In this document: positions 44,440 through 53,126 of the stretch, in pieces | Layout of the letters: every line of letters starts with the position of its first letter | Position numbering within the stretch: the first letter of the stretch is position 1 | Assembly (NCBI GenBank): GCA_017480115.1 | Contig: JAFVBH010000080.1 | Coordinates: 55,790-119,789 of the forward strand | Source: Clostridia bacterium | Lineage (GTDB): Bacteria; Bacillota; Clostridia; Oscillospirales; Acutalibacteraceae | Length of the DNA stretch: 64,000 nucleotides | Direction of reading: 5' to 3' | The notes under the pieces: generated by a model | Database searches by the model: none | What the model was told of the DNA's origin: nothing | Seen by the model: only the letters and a program-made list of their open reading frames with translations | Position numbers and translations under genes: made by a program

Positions 44440-45723
44440 ATGGCGAAAGATGATATGAACAGGGGAGAGAAGTCTGTTCGCTGTTCGTTCTGCGGTAAAA
44501 CGCAGGATCAGGTCTCCCGTATGATCGCGGGGCCGAACGTATATATCTGCGACGAATGCATCGATCTTTGCTGCTCGATCATTGACGGCGACGCGGCGTA
44601 TGCCGAGAAGCACGGCAATCATCATGTCGCGGAGTCCCAGTCGCGCAAAAAACTGCCCACGCCTCACGAGATCAAGGATATGCTCGACGAATACGTCATC
44701 GGGCAGGAAGAGGCAAAAAAAATCCTTGCCGTCTCGGTGTATAACCACTATAAGCGCATTTATTACGGCAGCAAATCCGATACCGAAATTCAAAAAAGCA
44801 ACGTCCTGCTGCTGGGTCCCACCGGCGTGGGTAAGACGATGCTTGCCTCCACGCTGGCAAAAATTTTGGACGTGCCCTTTGCCATTGCCGACGCCACCAC
44901 GTTGACCGAAGCCGGTTACGTGGGCGAGGACGTGGAAAATATTCTGCTGCGTCTGATTCAGGCGGCGGATTTCGACGTCGAACGCGCGGAAAAGGGGATT
45001 ATCTATGTGGACGAGATCGATAAGATCGCCCGCAAAAGCGAAAATCCCTCCATTACCCGCGATGTCAGCGGTGAGGGCGTGCAGCAGGCGCTGCTGAAAA
45101 TTCTGGAGGGCACGGTCGCCAACGTCCCGCCCACCGGCGGCAGAAAGCACCCGCAGCAGGAATTTATCCAGATCGATACCACCAATATTCTGTTTATCTG
45201 CGGCGGCGCCTTTGACGGCATCGAAAAGGTTGTGGAGAAGCGGGAAAACGTCTCAGCGCTGGGCTTTGGCGCGGACGTAAAATCCAAGGCGGAGATCGAC
45301 GCGGGCACCGTGATGACCCGTGTAATCCCGCAGGATCTGGTGAAATACGGGCTGATCCCCGAGATCGTCGGCAGAATCCCGATCATCGCGCCGCTGCGCG
45401 GGCTTGACCGTAACGCGCTGGTGCAGATTCTGTCTGAGCCGAAAAACGCCCTTGTCAAACAGTACAAGAGCCTGTTTAAAATGGACGGCGTGGAGTTGGA
45501 ATTTGCCCCCGGCGCATTGGAGGCGATCGCCGATTTGGCGCTCGAAAAGGATACCGGCGCCCGCGGTCTGCGCGCGATCGCGGAGAAAATTCTGATTCCG
45601 ATCATGTACGACACCCCGTCGGATACGTCGATCACGAAAGTCGTGGTTACGCCGGAATCCGTCCGCGACGGCGCGCCGCCGATCCTCGTTTCGGCGGACG
45701 ATGCGGAAAAAGAAGCCATCTGA
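44440..45723 (+). CDS. clpX: ATP-dependent Clp protease ATP-binding subunit ClpX
   Basis: The 427-residue AAA+ unfoldase has an N-terminal zinc-binding domain with Cys15, Cys18, Cys37 and Cys40 ('CSFCGK', 'CDECIDLC'). The Walker A motif is 'GPTGVGKT', the pore loop 'AGYVGEDVE', Walker B '[11 protein letters not shown]', and the C-terminus retains '[12 protein letters not shown]'. It feeds substrates to ClpP encoded upstream. GGGGGT precedes ATG 44440. A hairpin follows at 45729-45768. Confidence 0.97.
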   Translation: MAKDDMNRGEKSVRCSFCGKTQDQVSRMIAGPNVYICDECIDLCCSIIDGDAAYAEKHGNHHVAESQSRKKLPTPHEIKDMLDEYVIGQEEAKKILAVSVYNHYKRIYYGSKSDTEIQKSNVLLLGPTGVGKTMLASTLAKILDVPFAIADATTLTEAGYVGEDVENILLRLIQAADFDVERAEKGIIYVDEIDKIARKSENPSITRDVSGEGVQQALLKILEGTVANVPPTGGRKHPQQEFIQIDTTNILFICGGAFDGIEKVVEKRENVSALGFGADVKSKAEIDAGTVMTRVIPQDLVKYGLIPEIVGRIPIIAPLRGLDRNALVQILSEPKNALVKQYKSLFKMDGVELEFAPGALEAIADLALEKDTGARGLRAIAEKILIPIMYDTPSDTSITKVVVTPESVRDGAPPILVSADDAEKEAI

Positions 45724-45848
45724 ATAAACGCTTCGCAGTTTCCGTTTAGGGGCATGTAACTGCGAAACGATCGTGAGGTTTGTAAAATCACAGCCCTTGC
45801 CGACTTCTGATTTGCATGTGTCGAAAAAATGTTTGATATGACATGACT

Positions 45849-45930
45849 CTGCCGGAAAAGGCAGGAATAAGCCGTGTTTTTGCTCTAACGCTGTACAATG
45901 GTACTGTGCGCGGGCAAAAACACGGCTTAT
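45849..45930. repeat. Hairpin repeat family, copy B (double hairpin)
   Basis: Small hairpin CTGCC-GGAAAA-GGCAG (45849-45864), then a long hairpin with perfect 17-bp arms (45867-45883, 45914-45930) reading ATAAGCCGTGTTTTTGC on the left arm. The apex is GTAC-AATG-GTAC. Same plan as copy A and, without the small hairpin, copy C. Confidence 0.85.
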
Positions 45931-46095
45931 TTGAATTATACTTAACAATCCGTATGGAACTGTTGCGTTCTGTTTGGAATAGTTTGCTATGTCTGTCGTA
46001 TTTTATTGAAAATGGTCCGTACGTCTTTATCAATAAGTTGAAAACCATAAGACCGACCGGGTTATAATATTCCGAGAGGGTTTGGCAAAGTAATA

Positions 46096-46124
46096 TTGAA
46101 AATTTGTGCAACTTAATGTATAAT
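46096..46124 (+). promoter_or_regulatory. Sigma-A promoter of the ceramidase-like gene
   Basis: TTGAAA (46096-46101) and TATAAT (46119-46124), 17-bp spacer, 42 bp before the start codon. Confidence 0.85.
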
Positions 46125-46165
46125 AGCCTTATATGAAGTCGTATTATCGACGGGAGGTTTTGCTT

Positions 46166-47884
46166 ATGAGAAAGTATGCAATGAAATTCACAGCGGTATT
46201 CTTAAGTATCCTGTTGCTGTTTTCAGCTATGCATGTCGGTGTATTTGCTGCGGATCATGCCTATGGTCCTTATGATTATGCGGAGTACTGGGAAACAAGC
46301 GAACGCAGCGCAGTGAAAAGTGCATCGATGTCGAAGCTGCAAAAAGGGTTCTATAATGTGTTGAACCATGTGGCAAATGTCCTGCTTCGTATGGTCTGCG
46401 CGTTTTATCCCAACCCGTCCGATTGGAAAGACATTGACGCCTTTGACGGTGACGGCTATCTGCCCGGCAGACAGACCTATGCCACAGAGGCGGCGCAGAC
46501 GAATGTTTGGCGCCTTGGTTATGCTTCCCGTACGATCATTCCGGACGATTTCGAGTCCGGCAAATACTACATCGGCAGAGATCTGACGCGCAGGCTGGCC
46601 AAAGGAATCAATGACGACAACCGCGTCCGCGCTGTTGCGCTGGACGATAACAGCGGGGAGGGAATTGTCGTTTTTGCCGCGGTTGATGCGCTGGGGGTAA
46701 CCTCCGCTGATACGCTGAACGTCCGAAAGACAGTGCTGGCGTGGGCGGAGAATCTGAATATCAAGGTTGCCGCTGTCAATTTGTCCGCAACCCACAGCCA
46801 CAGTGCGATCGACGCGCAGGGCGTAGCGACCGAATCGATTTATAAACTGCTGACCGGGGGGCTGAAAAATGCAGTGGGCATTGAGGAAAGCCTCATGCTG
46901 AAAAATGCCGAGAAGTTTAAGTCTTATTATGTCAATGCTGTTACCTGCGCAGTGGAGGACGCGATCCTTTCCATGCAGCCCGGACAGTTGTATTACGGTT
47001 CTGTGGATAGCCGCGATTTGATCGAGGATAAGCGCGGTTTGATCGACGCTGCGGAGCTTCCCGATTTCGCCGTGTTTAAATTTGTTCCCGATAATGGCGC
47101 CGCCGGTACCTACATCGCGGATATTGCCTGTCATCCCACGGCATTCAGCGCGGATCACGGACTGTTTTCCGGCGATTATATCTTTTATTTGGAACAGCGG
47201 CTGCAAGAGAAAACAGGCGGTAACTTCCTGTTTTTACAGGGCGCGTCCGGTAAGATTTCCCGCAGCGGCAACGTGAATACCGAAAAGTTGCCTGCGCAGG
47301 AGCGGATGGGCGCCACCAGTCGATATATGGGGAAAACATTTGCCGATGCGATTCTTGCCGCAGAGCCGTCTTTTGAAACGCTGTCGCCGGTGCTGAACGT
47401 GAAGTATACCAATTTTACCTTAAAGCCGGAAAATTATATTTTGATTCTTGCGGTCAAGGCAAGACTTGTGAATAATCAGGTCTATAAGACCGGGAAAATG
47501 CCCAATGACATCGCCATTGTCCTGGAAGAAGGGTATGTGGAACTGGGTGGCCGCGTCGGCTTGTGCCTGTTCCCGGTGGAGCTGTATCCGGAGGTGTTTC
47601 TCGGTACGCAGATCATCAATGGCGGCGACTATACCGCTGTATCATGGGACGGCGGCGACTGGGATTACCCGGCGCCGGTCGATATGGCGCCCCGCGAGGG
47701 AATCGACATGGTTGCCGTGCATTTGACCAATGATTCTCTCGGCTACTGTCTGCCGGACAATAACTTTGCTTTTCTCGGGCATATCCTTGGCGACGGCATT
47801 GCCGACGAGACTTTGTCCCTCGGTCAGCACACTGCGTCGCAGGTGGTGACTGAATTTCAAAAACTGATGGACAGTATACAATAA
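46166..47884 (+). CDS. Secreted neutral/alkaline ceramidase-like protein
   Basis: The 572-residue protein has a signal peptide (hydrophobic residues about 8-27, likely cleavage after 'GVFA'). It resembles the neutral/alkaline non-lysosomal ceramidase N-terminal domain (PF04734), with 'VNLSATHSHSAID' (zinc His-x-His as in 'ATHTHS') and 'DIACHPTAFSADHGLFSGDY' (second zinc-site and substrate region). Ceramidases hydrolyse the amide of ceramide, but gut Clostridia members of this family may act on other amides or lipids. ATG 46166 follows GGGAGG; ATG 46133 has no ribosome site. Strong promoter upstream, copy C hairpin downstream. Confidence 0.78.
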   Translation: MRKYAMKFTAVFLSILLLFSAMHVGVFAADHAYGPYDYAEYWETSERSAVKSASMSKLQKGFYNVLNHVANVLLRMVCAFYPNPSDWKDIDAFDGDGYLPGRQTYATEAAQTNVWRLGYASRTIIPDDFESGKYYIGRDLTRRLAKGINDDNRVRAVALDDNSGEGIVVFAAVDALGVTSADTLNVRKTVLAWAENLNIKVAAVNLSATHSHSAIDAQGVATESIYKLLTGGLKNAVGIEESLMLKNAEKFKSYYVNAVTCAVEDAILSMQPGQLYYGSVDSRDLIEDKRGLIDAAELPDFAVFKFVPDNGAAGTYIADIACHPTAFSADHGLFSGDYIFYLEQRLQEKTGGNFLFLQGASGKISRSGNVNTEKLPAQERMGATSRYMGKTFADAILAAEPSFETLSPVLNVKYTNFTLKPENYILILAVKARLVNNQVYKTGKMPNDIAIVLEEGYVELGGRVGLCLFPVELYPEVFLGTQIINGGDYTAVSWDGGDWDYPAPVDMAPREGIDMVAVHLTNDSLGYCLPDNNFAFLGHILGDGIADETLSLGQHTASQVVTEFQKLMDSIQ

Positions 47885-48224
47885 TGGAAACAACAGATAT
47901 ACTATTGATTTGAAAGAATATTCAAATGCGCGCAAACAGACAATACGAGCCGTATAAGATTTGTACTGTTTTACACTGTCGATAAAAGTCGAAAGACCAT
48001 TTGCAATGAAAAAATAGAGATTTAGGAAAACACAATGCAAAATAATTCAATCAATTATAAAACAGGTTTATAAGGCTTGTTGATTATAATTGTAAATTAG
48101 TCGTGTTTTTGCCCGTTCGCGGTACCACCGTACAGTTTCGGAGCAAAAACACGACTTTTTTCTGACTTTTTCGCCAGTCTGCCTACGTTTTGTGAAAAAA
48201 CAGATCGGCGTTCTGTTTCCTGTC
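47885..48224. other. Convergent intergenic region holding repeat copy C
   Basis: About 340 bp between the converging ceramidase-like and PHP genes. Apart from the long hairpin at 48099-48156 I see no structured or coding sequence. Confidence 0.6.
48099..48161 (+). repeat. Hairpin repeat family, copy C, acting as terminator
   Basis: Perfect 14-bp arms AGTCGTGTTTTTGC / GCAAAAACACGACT (48099-48112, 48143-48156) surround an inner GTAC-CACC-GTAC apex and are followed by TTTTTTCTGACTTTTT-like sequence. It terminates the ceramidase-like gene. Confidence 0.85.
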
Positions 48225-48890
48225 CTATCTTATCAATTCAAACGCGCCGCTGCGTAACACGCGTTTTAAGTCCGCATTGCTGCGGATCGGTTCCTCTGTG
48301 ATGATACCGCCCTTTGCAAGATCTTTCGGTTTGTGGAAATCGCTGCCGCTGGTGCGGATTGCCATGTGATTTCCCTGAGCCCAACGTTCGGCTTTTTCGT
48401 TTGCGTCCGTGCCGGCATTTTTTCCGTTAAAAACTTCGCACCCGTCGATCAGCGTCGGAGATATCCTTGTCAAATAGGGACGAAACGGGTGGGCTTGTAA
48501 AAAAATCAGGTCGTTTTCCTTGGCGTGTCTGCTGAATCGTTTGGGGTAATACGCCATCAGATTACCGCTTTTGCGTAAAAATGCTTCATCGATACCGTAA
48601 ACCAGATAATCGTTTGCCGTGGCATAAAACCGCAGCTCCATGCCGAAAAGCACGGTGAAATCGTTGCCTGCGGCCGCTAATGCCGCCTTGTAGCCTGACA
48701 TGTAAAAATCAATATACTTCTGCGGGCAGAAATAGGAAATTCCGCGGAAGGTCAGTGGGGAATAATGGTCGGTGATTACAATGCCGCTATATCCCTGCTC
48801 ACGATACATGCGCACCGCTTCGGCTGCGGGCACTCTGCCGCACATGCTGACTTCCTGCGTGTGACAGTGTAATTCGTATTTATATTGCAT
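48225..48890 (-). CDS. PHP-domain metal-dependent phosphoesterase
   Basis: The 221-residue protein has PHP motifs: 'ELHCHTQEVSMCG' (motif I His-x-His), 'GIVITDHYSP' (motif II), a Glu in 'FGMELRFY', 'LQAHPFRPY' and 'SGSDFHKPKDLA' (motif IV). PHP proteins are phosphoesterases or phosphatases using three metals; some are histidinol phosphatases, but the substrate here is unknown. ATG 48890 is preceded by AAGGGGTGG; the frame is open to 48932. It lies between the copy C hairpin and the nested inverted-repeat element. Confidence 0.87.
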   Translation of the reverse strand: MQYKYELHCHTQEVSMCGRVPAAEAVRMYREQGYSGIVITDHYSPLTFRGISYFCPQKYIDFYMSGYKAALAAAGNDFTVLFGMELRFYATANDYLVYGIDEAFLRKSGNLMAYYPKRFSRHAKENDLIFLQAHPFRPYLTRISPTLIDGCEVFNGKNAGTDANEKAERWAQGNHMAIRTSGSDFHKPKDLAKGGIITEEPIRSNADLKRVLRSGAFELIR

Positions 48891-48988
48891 GGGACAGCCA
48901 CCCCTTTGATGAAATATCGCACATTGTAGCACATTTTCCCCGCCGAGTAAAGAGTTTTTATTGACTTATTTTCGTGATTATAGTAAAT

Positions 48989-49693
48989 TCTGATTTATCG
49001 GGGCGTTTACGCCCCGCAAATCAGAAGGTGCGGAGAAGGTAGGAGGGAAGAGGCAGGAGGTTCGGAAGCCGCTTCGCGGTTTGTATTTATAGACGAAAAA
49101 CGTGCACACCCACTTGCAGGGACGGCCATTGGCCGTCCGTCGGGTTACGCGCAAAATTAACGGATGCCCAATGGGCATCCCTACAGATTGGCGGTAACGG
49201 GTAACACGGCGCAAGGCGAGACGGTCAGGGACATTGTCGCCTTGCTCGCTTGGAGCGCTTCGCAATGCTCTGTGTCCCTTTCTGCAAATGCACCGCCTGC
49301 CCCGTCCGCGGCGGCACATTTGCCGTTTAAATTTCGCAACGACAGAGTAACTTTTTGAGAGAATATTATTTCCCTCGTTGCGGAATTTTTATAATGAGGC
49401 GCGTCAGCGCCCACCGTATAGAAAGATGGGAAGCCCCGCATGCTTTTTTCGGCTTTAAAATATGGTTAAGCCCTGCGGGCATTTATTAGAAAATCATACG
49501 GCAAAGGGAAATATGTGCCTTTTTCTGCATATTTTCCGTTTGCCGCATGATTAAACGGCGCGGTGCGCCGTGCTACCCGTTACCGTCAATTCTATAAAAT
49601 CAAATCGCGAAGCGATTTCCGAACCTCCTCCCTCTTCCCTCCTACCTTTTACCTAACTTCCGATTTATCGGCAACGCCGATAAATCGGAAGTT
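48989..49693. repeat. Nested inverted-repeat noncoding element (~705 bp, MITE-like)
   Basis: The element is flanked by related outer hairpins: TCTGATTT/AAATCAGA (48989-49025) and a perfect 18-bp stem AACTTCCGATTTATCGGC (49655-49672 with 49676-49693). Just inside lie 44-bp inverted repeats (49036-49079 and 49605-49648) identical at about 40 of 44 positions. A further pair of 22-bp inverted repeats (49192-49213 and 49564-49585) matches at 21 of 22 positions. In the middle are perfect 19-bp palindromes at 49120-49138 and 49162-49180, and a 27-nt imperfect hairpin at 49492-49552. No plausible protein is encoded. The right end abuts the ribosome site of the fucosidase gene. Mobility is an inference. 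Confidence 0.8.
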
Positions 49694-49708
49694 GAAAAGG
49701 GAGATTTT

Positions 49709-51088
49709 ATGAAAAGTGATTCCTATAAAAAAACATTGGAAACTTTGCCCTCTGCGCGGCAGCTGAAATGGCAGCGATACGGCTATTACGGTATGATCGC
49801 CTACGGCATGAATACCATGACCGGCGCGGAATGGGGCAACGGCTACACGCCGCCGGATACTTTTTGGCCCGAGCAGCTGGATACCGACGTCTGGGCGGCG
49901 TTTGCCAAGCAGGCGGGCATGTCCGCCCTCGTGCTGACCGCCAAGCATTATGACGGTTTCTGCCTGTGGCAGACGGAGATGACGGATTATTCTTTGAAAA
50001 GTTGCGCAAATTGGCGGGACGGCAAGGGGGATATTGTCGCCGATCTCGCCGCCTCCTGCCGCAAAGCCGGATTGGGCTTCGGGCTGTATGTCGCGCCGTG
50101 GGACAAGCACGCGCCGACCTACGGTACCGGCAAACCATACGATGATTTCTTTTGCGGACTTCTGACGGAGCTTTTGACAAAATACGGCGATATTTTTGAG
50201 ATCTGGCTGGACCCTCGCGTCGGCGCCGGCGTAAACGGGACGATGCAGGATTTTGATCTTATTCGGTATTATACGCTGATTCGTTCCCTGCAGCCGGATT
50301 GTGTGATCGCCGGGCTGGGACCCGATGTGCGATGGAACGGCGGAAATAAATTTGTCGCCCGCAAAAGCGAATGGAGCGTTGTGCCCGCGCGCCTGTATAA
50401 CGGCGATAAAAAGCTGGAGCTGCAATCGCCTGATTTGGGCAGTCGGCGGGTCATCCGGCAGGATTCGGATTTTATGTGGTATCCGCTGGAGGTCAGCGTG
50501 CCGATGCGCGATGGCTGGTTTTGGAAAAAGGACGACAGCTACAGCGCCAAAACCAAGGATAAGCTGTGGAAGCTGTATCTGGAATCGGTGGGGCATAACG
50601 CCAATTTCATGCTGGGGATCTGTCCCGACAGACAGGGAAAATTTCACGAGGTGGATACATCGATCCTGAAAAATTTCGCAAAGGATCTGCATCTGCATTT
50701 CGGCTATAATCTATTGACGGAAAGCGGTGCTGTCACGCCGTCAAGCGAGCTGAGCGAGGTTTACGGCATTCAGAATGTGTTGCATACCGGCGATGGCTTT
50801 TGGATGCCGTCTGCAGAGGAGAAACGCCCCTATATCGATCTGCATTTTGAAAAGCCCGAGCTGTTCGACAAGCTGACGATCTGTGAAAATATCCGCAACG
50901 GGCAGCGCATCGAAGCGTTTGAAGTATATATCAAGGACAGGAAAGGAAAACTGCGCCCTGCCTATCTCGGCGCGACCGTAGGGAACCGGCAGATCTGTCC
51001 GCTGCGTACCAGTGAGTCTGCGGATATTCGCATTGTTTTTACCGAATTTCGCGATACGCCGCAAATTTCCTATCTCGCTGTGAATTGA
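49709..51088 (+). CDS. GH29-like alpha-L-fucosidase, cytoplasmic, with altered active site
   Basis: The 459-residue protein has no signal peptide and matches the GH29 layout: 'AFAKQAGMSALVLTAKHYDGFCLWQTEMTDYSLK', 'KGDIVADLAASCRKAGLGFGLYVAPWD' and 'YGDIFEIWLDPRVG', where Asp168 is the expected nucleophile. Three usual residues differ. The His of 'FIHF/FIHW' is Ala31 ('GMIAYGMNT'), 'KHHDGF' is KHYDGF, and 'WFDG' is WLDP. So a changed substrate or reduced activity is possible. The C-terminal ~110 residues resemble a beta-sandwich. AAGGGAG lies 5 bases before ATG 49709, immediately after the repeat element, which must therefore contain the promoter. Confidence 0.82.
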   Translation: MKSDSYKKTLETLPSARQLKWQRYGYYGMIAYGMNTMTGAEWGNGYTPPDTFWPEQLDTDVWAAFAKQAGMSALVLTAKHYDGFCLWQTEMTDYSLKSCANWRDGKGDIVADLAASCRKAGLGFGLYVAPWDKHAPTYGTGKPYDDFFCGLLTELLTKYGDIFEIWLDPRVGAGVNGTMQDFDLIRYYTLIRSLQPDCVIAGLGPDVRWNGGNKFVARKSEWSVVPARLYNGDKKLELQSPDLGSRRVIRQDSDFMWYPLEVSVPMRDGWFWKKDDSYSAKTKDKLWKLYLESVGHNANFMLGICPDRQGKFHEVDTSILKNFAKDLHLHFGYNLLTESGAVTPSSELSEVYGIQNVLHTGDGFWMPSAEEKRPYIDLHFEKPELFDKLTICENIRNGQRIEAFEVYIKDRKGKLRPAYLGATVGNRQICPLRTSESADIRIVFTEFRDTPQISYLAVN

Positions 51089-51091
51089 TTT

Positions 51092-51592
51092 TTATTCCGT
51101 CGCAGTCTCCGGCGTACAGCATATCGCGGTAAATAGCGGGGTAGAGGTGTATGCGAACCGGTACCCCTCGGCATCGCAGCTTTGATCGCCGGACGTGAAA
51201 TACGCCTCCGCGCGGTCAGTTCCCAATTGTTTCACAATATCGGCGCAAATATTCAAAGGAAGCCCTGTGAAGGCGGCAATGGCGGCCGTCTGTGCAGCAG
51301 CGGCTTCCTCTGTTGTTATATGACTGTCAGCGGTGAATATAAGTTCCAGCTTGCGGGGGATCTGATAGCTGTCTGTGCTGACGGTAAGCAAATATGCGAC
51401 GCCGCTTTCCGTTAACGGAAAAGCGTAGTATGTGTCGTCACGCAGCAGCATGGTCGTTCGGTCAACTTCATATTTCCCTAAATGCTCAAAATCTCTGAGC
51501 ATGGCAAAGACGTCCCGCTTTCGGTATTTTCCGCAGCCTGCCAGCGTAAGACACAGCAGCGCCAGCATGCCGCAGATCAGTCTTTTTTGCAT
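51092..51592 (-). CDS. Hypothetical lipoprotein
   Basis: The 166-residue protein has a lipoprotein signal peptide (basic start, hydrophobic residues about 6-18, lipobox 'LAGC' with Cys20). The mature part is mostly polar with a few aromatic residues and no motif I recognise; two Cys near the end ('TAICCTP') are possible disulfide partners. It would be processed by LspA (2926-3450). It converges on the fucosidase gene, with stop codons separated by 3 bp. Confidence 0.78.
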   Translation of the reverse strand: MQKRLICGMLALLCLTLAGCGKYRKRDVFAMLRDFEHLGKYEVDRTTMLLRDDTYYAFPLTESGVAYLLTVSTDSYQIPRKLELIFTADSHITTEEAAAAQTAAIAAFTGLPLNICADIVKQLGTDRAEAYFTSGDQSCDAEGYRFAYTSTPLFTAICCTPETATE

Positions 51593-52013
51593 TCCATCAC
51601 TTCCCTTGGAATTTATATGCCTGACGGCTGTTTGTTATGCCCGGCGGTGTTTCGCCGGCAGAAGAAACTTTTTGTTCAATTTAACGACAAGCGGTTTTGG
51701 TTAAACTGCCTTGTATGATTTCTGAAAACTTGTGCAAAACACACAACAAAAAGCAACATTAATGCGAAAAATGTCTATCATATTTGTTTTTTCTCTCTTT
51801 TTTCTGCAATATGCTTGAAAAAATGTTGTAAATTGTGTAGAATAAGAGGACGGCAATAGTAATAATGCATAAATAATATCCGTTTTGGCTGTAAAAGTTT
51901 CATAACCTGCCGGAGTTTTCAATCTTTTTTCAAGCTTTTGGCGCTACCGTATATGCGGAGGAACTTTGCCGTATGTGAAAATCCCAATTTACAATAATAC
52001 AGGGGGTCCATTT
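51593..52013. other. Intergenic region and long leader upstream of the CdaR-like gene
   Basis: About 420 bp. It contains a strong sigma-A promoter (51815-51843) and then a ~165-nt leader. Near the end GGAGG (51957-51961) precedes an in-frame TTG (51966) and an out-of-frame ATG immediately followed by TGA. No other gene or RNA is evident. Confidence 0.6.
51815..51843 (+). promoter_or_regulatory. Sigma-A promoter of the regulator-ftsEX operon
   Basis: TTGAAA (51815-51820) and TAGAAT (51838-51843), 17-bp spacer. Confidence 0.8.
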
Positions 52014-53099
52014 ATGTCCAACAGACTTTATCAGAGCATCATTCACCAGATGAAAGATGCCATTCACTGCCGTATCGGCGTCGTTGATGAGACCGGCACC
52101 GTGATTTCCTGCAGTGAGCTTGGCAGGATCGGCGAAGTCATGCCCTATTCCCTTGCAGAGGCGTTTGCCGTCAGCGCACCCGTCGTGATCGGCGACTGTG
52201 TGTTCCATTCCTTTGGCTCTCCGGTACATCCCGAGTACGCCGTATTTGTTGAGAACAGCGAGCCCGAGGCGGGAAATTTTGCCGCTGTGCTTGCCATTGC
52301 GCTGGCCAACGTTAAGCAGTACTATGATGAGAAATATGATAAACGCAATTTTATTAAGAATGTGCTTTTGGACAATATTCTGCCCGGTGACGTTTATCTG
52401 AAGGCGAAGGAACTGCATTTCAACGATTCCGCGACCCGCGTTGTTCTGCTGCTCCGTATGACCGAAAAGACCGACGTCATGGTCTACGACCTTGTTCAGG
52501 AGATCTTCCCCGAGAAGAATCGGGATTTTATCATCAATATCAACGAGCATGACATTGCCATCGTCAAGGAAGTTCGCGCGAATGTGGACACCAAGGACCT
52601 TGACAAGCTCGCCCGTTCCGTGGTGGATTCTCTTGGCACCGATCTGTATGCCAAGGTGCTGGTGGGCATCGGCACCGTCGCCACCGGCATTAAGGACCTT
52701 GCCCGCTCCTTTAAGGAGGCGCAGGTCGCCCTGGAGGTCGGCAAGGTGTTCGACACGGAAAAGACCATTGTGAACTATGACAATCTGGGTATTGCCAGAT
52801 TGATCTATCAGCTGCCCACCACCCTTTGTGAAATGTTCCTCAAGGAGATTTTCAGACGCGGTTCCATCGACTCTCTGGACGGCGAGACGCTGTTCACCAT
52901 TCAGAAGTTCTTCGAGAATAACCTCAATGTTTCCGAGACCTCGAGAAAGCTCTTCGTACACAGAAATACACTTGTTTACAGACTTGAAAAAATCAGAAAG
53001 CTTACAGGACTCGATCTTCGCGAGTTTGATGACGCGATCGTTTTCAAAGTCGCGCTTATGGTCAAGAAGTATCTTGATTCCAGCCCTGCAAAGTTCTGA
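52014..53099 (+). CDS. CdaR/PucR-family transcriptional regulator
   Basis: The 361-residue protein ends in a PucR-type C-terminal helix-turn-helix (HTH_30-like) region: 'LFTIQKFFENNLNVSETSRKLFVHRNTLVYRLEKIRKLTGLDLREFDDAIVFKVALMV'. A middle region (about 190-270) has the GGDEF-like fold often seen in this family ('VLVGIGTVATGIKDLARSFKEAQVALEV'). The N-terminal ~130 residues look like a small-ligand sensor domain. ATG 52014 is preceded by AGGGGG at 7 bases; TTG 51966 with GGAGG is an alternative start. It lies 27 bp upstream of ftsE, so control of the division operon is plausible; this is inference. Confidence 0.88.
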   Translation: MSNRLYQSIIHQMKDAIHCRIGVVDETGTVISCSELGRIGEVMPYSLAEAFAVSAPVVIGDCVFHSFGSPVHPEYAVFVENSEPEAGNFAAVLAIALANVKQYYDEKYDKRNFIKNVLLDNILPGDVYLKAKELHFNDSATRVVLLLRMTEKTDVMVYDLVQEIFPEKNRDFIININEHDIAIVKEVRANVDTKDLDKLARSVVDSLGTDLYAKVLVGIGTVATGIKDLARSFKEAQVALEVGKVFDTEKTIVNYDNLGIARLIYQLPTTLCEMFLKEIFRRGSIDSLDGETLFTIQKFFENNLNVSETSRKLFVHRNTLVYRLEKIRKLTGLDLREFDDAIVFKVALMVKKYLDSSPAKF

Positions 53100-53126
53100 T
53101 GATTTCCGTCGGATTCGGAGTTTATC

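Larger units (their letters stand above)
45724..46165. other. Intergenic region between clpX and the ceramidase-like gene
   Basis: About 440 bp. It holds a CGCTTCGCAGTT / AACTGCGAAACG hairpin without a T-tract (45729-45768), hairpin repeat copy B (45849-45930), a weak TTGAAA-19-TATAAT (46038-46068) and a strong promoter (46096-46124). No gene is seen. Confidence 0.7.

Noticed and set aside
49120..49180. Two 19-bp palindromes as a CRISPR-like repeat pair
   Set aside because: They differ in sequence and are themselves palindromes; there are no regular spacers or cas genes.
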